NCBI GenBank assembly: GCA_003315675.1
Contig: NIZU01000108.1
Span: 1-21,019, forward strand
From: Methanocorpusculum sp. MCE
Lineage (GTDB): Archaea > Halobacteriota > Methanomicrobia > Methanomicrobiales > Methanocorpusculaceae
Length of the DNA: 21,019 nt
Direction: 5' to 3'
The notes under the pieces are model-generated. The model had not been told where the DNA came from and made no database searches. It was given only the letters and a program-made list of their open reading frames with translations. Of the stretch, positions 14,673 through 21,019 are shown in pieces. How positions within the stretch are numbered: position 1 is the stretch's first letter; every line of letters starts with the position of its first letter. Made by a program: the position numbers and the translations under genes.

Positions 14673-15857
14673 ATGGAACTAGACAAATATGATCAGACGC
14701 TGCTGAACGGAGAATACGGCGAGACCAAACAAAAAATGATGGAGATCCTCCTCGCTCTCGGAAAAATCTACGAGGCGGAGAAGTTCATCGAAGTTAAAAG
14801 CGTTCAGGTATCCGGTGCCTCGTTTAAAACGATCGGAGACGCGGGTCTTTCCTGGCTCAACAGCCTGTCCGGAAAAGCGGTCGTCCCGTCATTTTTAAAC
14901 CCGATCGGCATGCCGCGTGATGAATGGCAGGATCTCGGCATCCCGGATGAGTTTGCGAAAAAACAGCTGGAGGTAAACGCTGCATACACCCGGCTCGGGA
15001 TCCGGCCTACCTGCACCTGCACGCCATACTACTTCAACATCATCGAACGGGGAGACCACCTCGCGTGGTCGGAATCCTCGGCGGTCAGCTATGTGAACTC
15101 CGTTCTCGGAGCAAGAACAAACCGAGAAGGAGGACCCTCCGCTCTCGCGTCCGCTCTTACGGGAAAGACGCCTTATTACGGTCTGCACATCGTCAGGAAC
15201 CGAATCCCCCAGATCGAGTTCCACATCGATGATTCGGCGGCGACAAAATCCTGGACCAGTGCCCATTACGGGGCTCTCGGCATCATCGCCGGAGCGATCT
15301 CCGGAAACTGGATCCCGTTTTTCACCGAAATCAGGCCAAACCGCGACATGCTCAAGAGCCTTGGAGCTGCCATGGCAGCAAGCGGGGCAGTTGCCTTGTA
15401 TCACGTAAACGAGATCACCCCGGAGACGCGTTTTCCCTTCTTCAAAAAACACATCGAAGAGGATGAACGCGAAGTCGTCGAGATAGAAGTGTCCGAAATC
15501 GACGAGCTGTTCGGCAGTCTGGAAGCGGATGTCATAGCTCTCGGATGTCCCCATGTCTCCGAGGAAGAGTTGGAAGAACTGGCCTTCCTTATGGAAAACA
15601 GAAGGGTCGTCATGCCGTTCTACATCTTCGCTGCAGAGGAGATGAGGGCAAAACACCCGGATCTTTGTGCAAGGATCCAAAACAGCGGTGCAAAAATCGT
15701 ACCCGATACCTGCATGGTCGTCTCGCCGCTGATGGACAGAGCAGGAGTCGTCATGACGAACTCCGGAAAAGCATTCACGTATCTCCCGGGAATGTGCAAA
15801 GCGACGCCGCTTTTAGGCACCCTCGAGGAATGCGTCCGTGCAGGATGTGGTGAATAA
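14673..15857 (+). CDS. Aconitase X, probable phosphomevalonate dehydratase large subunit
   Basis: The 394-residue product is an aconitase-X (DUF521) catalytic subunit. Recognisable stretches are GDAGLSWL near residue 60, CTCTPYY in the middle, REGGPSALASALTGKTPYYG, LGCPHVSEEEL, and a C-terminal MTNSGKAFTYLPGM. Cysteines in CTCTP, LGCPH and PDTCM are candidate iron-sulphur ligands. In archaea the enzyme removes water from mevalonate 5-phosphate to give trans-anhydromevalonate 5-phosphate, the substrate of the upstream UbiD. A good ribosome-binding site AAGGAAGTG precedes the ATG at 14673. The small subunit (DUF126) that normally completes the enzyme is not in the window. Confidence 0.92.
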   Translation: MELDKYDQTLLNGEYGETKQKMMEILLALGKIYEAEKFIEVKSVQVSGASFKTIGDAGLSWLNSLSGKAVVPSFLNPIGMPRDEWQDLGIPDEFAKKQLEVNAAYTRLGIRPTCTCTPYYFNIIERGDHLAWSESSAVSYVNSVLGARTNREGGPSALASALTGKTPYYGLHIVRNRIPQIEFHIDDSAATKSWTSAHYGALGIIAGAISGNWIPFFTEIRPNRDMLKSLGAAMAASGAVALYHVNEITPETRFPFFKKHIEEDEREVVEIEVSEIDELFGSLEADVIALGCPHVSEEELEELAFLMENRRVVMPFYIFAAEEMRAKHPDLCARIQNSGAKIVPDTCMVVSPLMDRAGVVMTNSGKAFTYLPGMCKATPLLGTLEECVRAGCGE

Positions 15858-16550
15858 ATGAGTCTCTTAGATAAAATCTCCCCGTTTGAAAGAAAAGATC
15901 TGCTGATCGCCTGGCTCGTCTTAGGTATTGCCTTCACGCTAGGCATCAACGGCGGATTTGCATTAATTACCGACTATCAAAAGATAACCGCCGAGGGACT
16001 TCTCATAACCTTCCTCGTATCGCTGATCGCGGTCGGACTTTCCTTCGTGCTTCACGAACTTGCCCACAAATTCACCGCCATGAAGTTCGGCTACTGGGCA
16101 GAGTTTCGAAAAAGCACCCAGATGCTGATCATCGCCGTAGTCGTTGCCGCGATCACGGGAATCGTGTTTGCCGCACCCGGAGCCACGCTCATCAACACGG
16201 CAGGCCGCGAAATGACCAAAAAAGAGAGCGGACTCATTTCCATCGCCGGACCATTGACAAATCTTGTCCTGATCATCCCGTTCATCATCATCATGATCAT
16301 CGGCTTTATACTGTCGCCGTCATCGGGAATTGTCCTTTTTACCCTGCCGGGATTTTTGTTCTATCTGGGATTGATCGGCTTCCAGGTCAATGCGATGCTC
16401 GCATTCTTCAACATGCTGCCGGTCGGGCCGCTTGACGGAAAAAAGATTATGAGATGGAATCCGGTCATCTTCGGCGTGGTTATCGCCGTATCGCTTGTCC
16501 TGCTCTATCTCGCACTTATGCCGACACTGATCCACTCCCTCTTTATCTAA
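15858..16550 (+). CDS. M50-family (site-2 protease-like) membrane metallopeptidase
   Basis: This 230-residue polytopic protein has about five hydrophobic segments. The zinc-protease motif HELAH (66-70) lies in one membrane helix, and the second ligand motif NMLPVGPLDG, with Asp193, in a late helix. An AGPLTNL segment lies between them, as in M50 proteases. There is no PDZ domain, so it is the minimal archaeal form. The ATG follows the aconitase X stop without a gap (TAAATG), so it is translated as part of the same run, although no link to isoprenoid synthesis is evident. Its stop overlaps the convergent birA stop by three bases. Confidence 0.9.
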   Translation: MSLLDKISPFERKDLLIAWLVLGIAFTLGINGGFALITDYQKITAEGLLITFLVSLIAVGLSFVLHELAHKFTAMKFGYWAEFRKSTQMLIIAVVVAAITGIVFAAPGATLINTAGREMTKKESGLISIAGPLTNLVLIIPFIIIMIIGFILSPSSGIVLFTLPGFLFYLGLIGFQVNAMLAFFNMLPVGPLDGKKIMRWNPVIFGVVIAVSLVLLYLALMPTLIHSLFI

Positions 16551-17512
16551 ATGCGAACGCTGACCTCACCCGAGGTCAGTGTCCTGATTTTTCCGTCGGC
16601 TTCGACAACCAGCCCGCCCTTGTCGTCGATTTCAACGGCCTTCGCGGAGTGCCAGACATTTTTTTCGAGAAACAGGATCTCTTTTCCAAGAATAAGAGAT
16701 CTCTCACGGTACTCCTCGATGAAACTCTTCTCCGGAAGAGCGGCGAACATATCCAGCAGATGATTGATCAACACGGCAGCGAACGCATTTCTCGTGAGCG
16801 GGAAATCCTTTGGAAACAGCGGACCCGCGATCTGTTTGAGATCCTCCGGGAACTCTGAGGTTTTGAAGTTCACGCCGACTCCGACGATCACCGATTCAAG
16901 AATTCCTGATTCGATATTGCTGACCGCCTCGGTCCCGATACCGCATATCTTTTTTCCGTTCAAAAAAATGTCGTTGACCCATTTGATCCGCTGGCAAAGA
17001 TCGGAGACGGATTCGATCGATCTGCAGACGGCAACCCCGGCCGCAGTCGTGATCATTACCGCGTCCGAAAAGGAAATGCCGAGCCGGGCGATGATACTCA
17101 GATAGATGCCGGTGCCTTTGGGAGAGTAAAAGGATTTCCCGTATCTCCCGCGGCCGGCGATCTGCTCCTCTGCGAGGATCACCGTTCCGTGTTTTGCTCC
17201 GGCGGCGGCCAGAACTTTTGCGTCGAGGTTCGTCGATTCAGTTGAGGTCTTAACGATGACGACCGTGTCGGCATACTTCGGCAGAAGACGGGACCGAATG
17301 CCTTCTGCCGAGAGGACGTCAGAGTTTTCCAGAAGATATCCTTTGTTGGATACTGCAGAGATAAGATAGCCTTCACTCTGCAGTGTCCGAATCGCTTTCC
17401 ATACGGCAGTTCTCGAGACCGAAAGCTCGGAAGCGATGTGTTCCCCCGATACATACGCACCGGGATTTTTTTCCAGAATCTCGAGAACCAGGGTTTTTGT
17501 TGTCATTTTCAC
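16547..17512 (-). CDS. birA: Bifunctional biotin-protein ligase / repressor BirA
   Basis: The product (321 residues from the GTG at 17512, or 319 from the ATG at 17506) has three parts: an N-terminal winged helix (about 5-60), a ligase core, and a C-terminal SH3-like domain. In the core, GRGRYG at about 120-125 is the biotinyl-AMP loop, and KWVNDIFLNGKKICGI at about 177-192 is the conserved biotin-binding stretch. It activates biotin with ATP and attaches it to carrier proteins, in methanogens mainly the pyruvate carboxylase biotin subunit. The winged helix suggests it may also regulate biotin uptake or synthesis genes, none of which are in the window. It starts directly after the stop of the upstream gene, so the two are probably co-transcribed. 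Confidence 0.95.
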   Translation of the reverse strand: MKMTTKTLVLEILEKNPGAYVSGEHIASELSVSRTAVWKAIRTLQSEGYLISAVSNKGYLLENSDVLSAEGIRSRLLPKYADTVVIVKTSTESTNLDAKVLAAAGAKHGTVILAEEQIAGRGRYGKSFYSPKGTGIYLSIIARLGISFSDAVMITTAAGVAVCRSIESVSDLCQRIKWVNDIFLNGKKICGIGTEAVSNIESGILESVIVGVGVNFKTSEFPEDLKQIAGPLFPKDFPLTRNAFAAVLINHLLDMFAALPEKSFIEEYRERSLILGKEILFLEKNVWHSAKAVEIDDKGGLVVEADGKIRTLTSGEVSVRI

Positions 17513-18283
17513 TCAGACTGACTGGACCTTAACCCCGCTTGATGAGAGGAAGAGGGAAATAAGGAACTCCGGCAGCTGCCGGTCACTTGAGATCAGCATT
17601 CTGAACGCTGCTTCATTGTCGTTCGTGTTGCCGAGATACGTGAGAGCCACCTCATACAGTATCTTCATTACCGTTACTTTTCCCCAGAAGATGGTCAGTG
17701 TACCCACCTGATCAGGGACATTGGTCACGGTATTGACCTCAAGCGGATAGGTCACGCCGCCAAGGGAGATCATCATAGAGCCTCCTGATGAAGGAGAGAG
17801 AGCAATGACCTTGTAACCGCCGAGGTTCAGTTCTTTATCAAGCGGTATCCAGACATTGTAGGTCGTATCATACCCGTAGCTTTTATCCGTTCCGGCAGTG
17901 ATCGTCACATCTGCCGAGATGAGAACGATACCCGCGAAAATAATGATCAGAAGGAGAATGATGCCGAATATCTTCAGCCCTTTGTGGGATTTTTCCGGTT
18001 TTTTCTCATCTGGGACCATGGATTTGGCCTCTCTGGCTTTTCGTTCCTTCTCGGCCTTAACCAGCTCCTCTGCTTTCTTGAGTTCTTCAGCTTTTATAGC
18101 CTCTTCGGCCTTTCTGATCTCCTCTGCTTTCCTTAGCTCCTCAGCCTTCTTAGCCTCTTCGGCCAGTCGTATTTCCTCGGCTTTTTTGAGTTCTTCAGCC
18201 TTCTTAGCCTCCTGAGATTTACGAATCTCTTCGGCACGCAGAAGGATTTCCTCATCGGTCAATTCACCCGGAACATCCGTCAT
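17513..18283 (-). CDS. Membrane protein with long charged hexapeptide-repeat helix, function unknown
   Basis: The preferred start is the ATG at 18283 (MTDVPGELTDEE), giving 256 residues; an upstream GTG/ATG-type frame to 18370 is open but has no support. Residues about 27-86 are ten hexapeptides of the form K/R-x-A-E-E-L/I/A. A strongly basic stretch and a single transmembrane helix (about 103-124) follow. The outer domain of about 130 residues contains short strands such as YNVWIPLDKELNLGGYKVIALS. The N-terminal part should be cytoplasmic. The hexad period does not match a heptad coiled coil and suggests an isolated charged alpha-helix. Function is unknown. The stop adjoins the birA start. 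Confidence 0.78.
   Translation of the reverse strand: MTDVPGELTDEEILLRAEEIRKSQEAKKAEELKKAEEIRLAEEAKKAEELRKAEEIRKAEEAIKAEELKKAEELVKAEKERKAREAKSMVPDEKKPEKSHKGLKIFGIILLLIIIFAGIVLISADVTITAGTDKSYGYDTTYNVWIPLDKELNLGGYKVIALSPSSGGSMMISLGGVTYPLEVNTVTNVPDQVGTLTIFWGKVTVMKILYEVALTYLGNTNDNEAAFRMLISSDRQLPEFLISLFLSSSGVKVQSV
18026..18205 (-). repeat. 18-bp period coding repeat (ten hexapeptides)
   Basis: Ten consecutive 18-base units encode AEE-centred hexapeptides. The last residue of each unit runs L, I, A, L, I, A, L, L, E, A, which hints at a 54-base higher-order unit that was duplicated. The translated pattern is easily seen; the DNA copies have diverged at third positions. Confidence 0.8.
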
Positions 18284-18393
18284 AATAAAGATTCTTGGGG
18301 TGGAGGAGATGATAATACTTTTTCTTGCGATCTTTTGAATGGTTTTCTCCTCATAAACCAAAAATATCATTCGGGTTTTGCCTGCAGGTATTA

Positions 18394-18404
18394 ATTAATA
18401 TAGT
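18394..18404 (+). promoter_or_regulatory. TATA-like element of the first pilin-like gene
   Basis: ATTAATATAGT lies about 30 bases before the ATG at 18429. With the usual archaeal spacing transcription would begin at or a few bases before the start codon, so the mRNA may be leaderless or nearly so. No Shine-Dalgarno precedes the ATG. Confidence 0.45.
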
Positions 18405-18428
18405 ATCGAGATTCTGTATATCATTATT

Positions 18429-19316
18429 ATGATACTTCCCGGTTCACAGAAGGATGATGCCGTCTCTCCTGTGATCGGGACGATTTTTCTCGTAGCTCTC
18501 ACAATCGTCCTTATCGGTATTGTCGGAGCAGCTATGATGGCTTACGGCTTGCCGGAGCCGGCGCCGATTGCTGGCATATCAATCGGAAGTCAGGGAAACA
18601 CCACCACGGTTACGCAGATGAACGGAGCCGTACTTCCGGCAGGGAGCTATACGATCCTCGTCGACGGCGTGGATAAAACGGCAGCGTTCGGCGGTAACGT
18701 GGAATTTGGTCCGGGCATAACGCTTAGCTGGGACTCAGGATCGGAGGCTGTCGGAACGGTGTCGGTAGTTTATACGAGTGATAAAGGAGTCTCGACGCTT
18801 CTTGCAGAAAAGAATATCGGGAAGGCGGGAAGCGGAGGAGGAGATGACAGCGGAGGGGGAGGAGGGAGCGATGGATTCGAAGATACCCATACGATCTTAC
18901 ATAGATTTGAATGGCAGACCTTCCTTGATGAAGTGAATGCCAGCACAAGCGGTATTTTTTTGGGCGAGGGTATAGTATATGTTGATGATGGCGAATACTG
19001 GGTCTCTATTGACAACAAGCGTGTGTCTAAAGCAGATGCAGCGACAAATCCATCTATCCAGACATATGTGGACAAAACAGCAGATAACAGGTTACTGAAA
19101 ATAGATTTGTCGAAAAAAATATTTACCGCGAGCGACATGGACCCTACCGATTTTAGCCAGCCATGGAAATCGACTCCATATCCGACAGTTGGTTCTCTTT
19201 ACGAATATGACAGCACTCTTTATATCTGTAAAAGTAAGGGAGATGTTACTTCAGATTCGAAAATAAGTCGTGACCCATCTTCAAGAGATTGGGTGGATAT
19301 AGCAGATATCAAATAA
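18429..19316 (+). CDS. Archaeal type IV pilin-like protein with extra C-terminal module
   Basis: The 295-residue product begins with DDAVSPVIGTIFLVALTIVL at about 9-28. This is the archaeal pilin N-terminal motif (Pilin_N/DUF1628) with the conserved SPVIGT and a single hydrophobic helix. A beta-rich head of about 90 residues follows, then a Gly/Ser/Asp linker at about 135-150. The C-terminal module of about 145 residues contains YVDDGEYWVSIDN and an end segment with YPTVGSLYEYDSTLYIC and DWVDIA. The last segment looks like the W-Y-G-Y-Y-C pattern of small carbohydrate-binding modules such as CBM5/12 (weak). The first 125 residues closely match the next gene, so this is one of two tandem paralogues. 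A surface adhesin or minor pilin is the likely role. Confidence 0.82.
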   Translation: MILPGSQKDDAVSPVIGTIFLVALTIVLIGIVGAAMMAYGLPEPAPIAGISIGSQGNTTTVTQMNGAVLPAGSYTILVDGVDKTAAFGGNVEFGPGITLSWDSGSEAVGTVSVVYTSDKGVSTLLAEKNIGKAGSGGGDDSGGGGGSDGFEDTHTILHRFEWQTFLDEVNASTSGIFLGEGIVYVDDGEYWVSIDNKRVSKADAATNPSIQTYVDKTADNRLLKIDLSKKIFTASDMDPTDFSQPWKSTPYPTVGSLYEYDSTLYICKSKGDVTSDSKISRDPSSRDWVDIADIK

Positions 19317-19325
19317 TTTTCTGAG

Positions 19326-19334
19326 ATTTTTTTC
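19326..19334 (+). terminator. T-run after the first pilin-like gene
   Basis: A run of seven T follows GAGA about ten bases after the stop codon. T-rich stretches on the non-template strand are the usual archaeal termination signal. No hairpin is needed and none is obvious. Confidence 0.4.
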
Positions 19335-19415
19335 TAATCCAAACCTGAACTTATATGTGGATTATCCTCTACGCAAAGGTAGATAAACAGAAGGCAATCT
19401 ATAAATGAAGTACGT

Positions 19416-19838
19416 ATGCCGCATAATGTTATTTCAAAAAACGAGGGAGTGTCTCCGGTAATCGGAACGATACTGCTCGTTGCCCTCACAGTCGTGCTTG
19501 TCGGCATTATCGGAGCGGTGTTGATGGGATTTGGTATGCCCGAGCCGGCGCCAATCGTTGGCATATCGATCGGAAACCAGGGAAATACCATCACAGTCAC
19601 GCAGCTGAACGGGGCCGTACTTCCAGCAGGGAGCTATACGACCCTCGTCGACGGTGTGGACAAGACGGCAGAGTTTGGAGGGGATGTGGATTTTGGTCCG
19701 GGCATAACTCTTAGCTGGGACTCAGGTACCGAGGCGGTAGGAACGGTTTCGCTAGTTTATACGAGTGACAAGGGAGTTTCAACACTTCTTGCGGAGAAGA
19801 GAATTGGAAAAGCCGGAGGGGATGTAGTTCTAATTTGA
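19416..19838 (+). CDS. Second type IV pilin-like paralogue, N-terminal part (frame ends early)
   Basis: The 140-residue frame carries EGVSPVIGTILLVALTVVLV at about 10-29 and a head domain nearly identical to the first pilin-like gene, up to LLAEK-IGKAGG. Where its neighbour continues into a Gly-rich linker and C-terminal module, this frame stops at TGA 19836-19838. A related module continues in the overlapping frame from 19835. One extra G in the GGGG run near 19817-19821 would join both frames, so a one-base deletion is likely. Alternatively the TTGA overlap could couple two separate genes. TATA-like sites precede it at 19350-19357 and 19400-19405; only the first has workable spacing. Confidence 0.72.
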   Translation: MPHNVISKNEGVSPVIGTILLVALTVVLVGIIGAVLMGFGMPEPAPIVGISIGNQGNTITVTQLNGAVLPAGSYTTLVDGVDKTAEFGGDVDFGPGITLSWDSGTEAVGTVSLVYTSDKGVSTLLAEKRIGKAGGDVVLI

Positions 19839-20191
19839 GTATTCTAACGGTAGGAGGAAAAGATTATACTCTGCCTTTGTTTAATGGAACATGGAACATG
19901 CTGAAAAACAATGTTTCTCTAAGTGGTTCTTCTTATCAAATCCAAACAAGCGCAATATATTATCAGGATGGGTATTACTGGGTTGCATATGACCCCGAAT
20001 GGCTTTCAACCGAAAATGCAGCTGACCCTAATTTTAATATTGAAGATTTGAGAATATCTATCAACCCATTTTTTAACGCGAATCATGATTTATGGAAGAT
20101 TGGCTACATCCCTACCCCCTCACCCCCCCAAAAAAAAGAAGAATACCCATTATTCCTTGACGTTTTTTTTTTAATTTACACTCTGTTTTGA
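19835..20191 (+). pseudogene. C-terminal module of the second pilin-like gene, frameshifted and interrupted by an IS
   Basis: The frame from the TTG at 19835 (upstream frame still open) encodes a module with IYYQDGYYWVAYDPEWLS. This parallels YVDDGEYWVSIDNKRVS in the first pilin-like protein, and then DLRISINPFFNAN parallels LLKIDLSKKIFTA. From about 20115 the translation turns into low-complexity PSPPQKKEE and then reads antisense IS sequence. The true C-terminus has therefore been replaced by the IS5-type element. No separate function is claimed. The 3' 70 or so bases of the host part are duplicated at 20294-20360. Confidence 0.65.
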
Positions 20192-20294
20192 ATCGTTTTC
20201 ACCTGATAGATATTATAACAAAATGCAGCCAGCATATTTTTCACTCGTACTCTTTGCAGCGTTGTTACCTTCACCAACCCTGCATGAAAAACAT
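20049..20294 (+). repeat. Tandem direct duplication, copy 1 (about 245 bp)
   Basis: The copy starts at TGAGAATATCTATC and ends at CCCTGCATGAAAAACAT. It contains about 70 bases of the pilin-like module, then the non-coding end of the IS, then the last 39 or so codons of the transposase in antisense. It matches copy 2 base for base except for C7 versus C6 before the A8 run near 20125. Confidence 0.95.
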
Positions 20295-20538
20295 GAGAAT
20301 ATCTATCAACCCATTTTTTAACGCGAATCATGATTTATGGAAGATTGGCTACATCCCTACCCCCTCACCCCCCAAAAAAAAGAAGAATACCCATTATTCC
20401 TTGACGTTTTTTTTTTAATTTACACTCTGTTTTGAATCGTTTTCACCTGATAGATATTATAACAAAATGCAGCCAGCATATTTTTCACTCGTACTCTTTG
20501 CAGCGTTGTTACCTTCACCAACCCTGCATGAAAAACAT
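20294..20538 (+). repeat. Tandem direct duplication, copy 2
   Basis: This copy begins at the same TGAGAATATC sequence and runs without interruption into the remaining transposase gene. It is thus the copy attached to the body of the IS, while copy 1 is attached to the pilin-like gene. The two abut with at most one base of shared sequence at the junction. Confidence 0.95.
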
Positions 20539-21019
20539 TTTTGATCACTGCATAGGGTCTCTCGTCCTTTGATCTCTTCCTACTTATTCGCAGATTTCTC
20601 AGTTTATCTCGTATGCCAATGGGATGCCCTCTCGCTCCCCTTTTCATTGTGGCACTATATCCCTTGCATTTTGCTCCCTGATATCCCCGATCCCGATAGA
20701 CCACTTCTCCTTTTTCTGAGAGGTCCACCTGACTATCATGAACATTTGCCGTGGTGGTTTCAATGCGTCGAATAAGATCGTGCGTCGTATCCATGATGGT
20801 ATGAAGTTTATAGCCATAGTGTATTTTGCCGTTCTTGGACATGATTTTTCCATCTTTATCCCGTCGTGTTTTTGCCTGATCTCCTCGCGGCGTGTCTTTC
20901 TTACAATGACCGGGTTCAGCATACACAAACGTTGCATCCTGAATCATACCTTGTTCAATTTTCAGACCTTTCAGGTCAAGTTGTCTCTGAAACTCCTGCC
21001 AGACCACTGTATCAACGCC
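20420..21019 (-). CDS. IS5-family DDE transposase, C-terminal part (cut by window edge)
   Basis: The frame is open to the window edge (GVDTVVWQEF...), so the GTG at 21007 is not a real start. The visible residues hold IQDATF (first catalytic Asp), HYGYKLHTIMD, TTTANVHDSQVDL, VYRDRGYQG (second Asp), and DERPYAVIK (catalytic Glu). The order and spacing match IS5-family transposases of the type common in methanogens. All three acidic positions are intact, so the enzyme may be active if the upstream part is complete. The last codons are also present in the upstream copy of the 245-bp duplication. Confidence 0.9.
   Translation of the reverse strand, partial: GVDTVVWQEFQRQLDLKGLKIEQGMIQDATFVYAEPGHCKKDTPRGDQAKTRRDKDGKIMSKNGKIHYGYKLHTIMDTTHDLIRRIETTTANVHDSQVDLSEKGEVVYRDRGYQGAKCKGYSATMKRGARGHPIGIRDKLRNLRISRKRSKDERPYAVIKNVFHAGLVKVTTLQRVRVKNMLAAFCYNIYQVKTIQNRV

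Larger units (their letters stand above)
20116..21019 (-). mobile_element. IS5-family element, 3' part, with duplicated end
   Basis: The element runs off the right window edge. Its end inside the window lies somewhere in the non-coding stretch with C-, A- and T-runs between the pilin-like coding part and the transposase stop (about 20116-20176 in copy 1). The start given here is approximate and includes the duplicated end. The other end and the target duplication are not visible. Confidence 0.7.

Noticed and set aside
14895..15680. 261-residue minus-strand frame
   Set aside because: It is antisense to aconitase X, which is clearly coding; no motif.
20188..20418. 76-residue plus-strand frame in the duplication
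   Set aside because: It reads antisense transposase sequence and low-complexity IS end; the likeness to the preceding frame is due only to the duplication.

Overview
The window looks like a chromosome segment of a methanogenic euryarchaeon of the order Methanomicrobiales. Methanocorpusculum is my best guess, by recall of protein style only. Pointers are a short archaeal-type PurA, an archaeal AMP phosphorylase, CbiB, a UbiX/UbiD/aconitase-X set typical of the archaeal modified mevalonate pathway, a degenerate FtsZ/CetZ-like protein, archaeal type IV pilin-like proteins and a surface protein ending in a PGF-CTERM-like sorting signal.

Layout. (1) 1-1277: the right part of an IS21-family element (istA tail, complete istB, end with short repeats). 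It abuts a minus-strand FtsZ-like gene that appears to have lost its C-terminus to the insertion. (2) 1278-5005, minus strand: AMP phosphorylase, a membrane-anchored surface protein with four Ig-like or carboxypeptidase-regulatory-like repeats, and the FtsZ-like gene, read in that order. (3) 5006-8598: a surface-layer-type gene read from the minus strand, its reading frame broken at a run of nine C, between two non-coding regions of about 0.5 and 0.6 kb. Both regions carry copies of a modular hairpin repeat. The copies sit upstream of the AMP phosphorylase gene on one side and purA on the other, in the same orientation relative to each gene. (4) 8599-16550, plus strand: ten tightly packed genes, purA, a 59-residue Trm112-like zinc protein, a two-helix membrane protein, cbiB, a small anchored protein, an HD phosphohydrolase, ubiX, ubiD, aconitase X (phosphomevalonate dehydratase large subunit) and an M50 protease. 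(5) 16547-18283, minus strand: birA and a membrane protein with a long charged hexapeptide-repeat helix. (6) 18429-20191, plus strand: two paralogous pilin-like genes with different C-terminal modules. The second looks frameshifted and interrupted. (7) about 20116-21019: the 3' part of an IS5-family transposase whose end, with some host sequence, is duplicated in tandem (about 245 bp).

How the genes fit together. UbiX makes prenylated FMN for UbiD. With aconitase X these supply most of the archaeal branch from mevalonate 5-phosphate to isopentenyl phosphate; the small dehydratase subunit is not in the window. PurA and AMP phosphorylase act on opposite sides of the AMP pool, and both have the hairpin repeat upstream. 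The rest of the window is dominated by cell-surface genes (S-layer-like protein, repeat protein, pilins). Several of these carry homopolymer or insertion damage that could be phase variation, decay or sequencing error.
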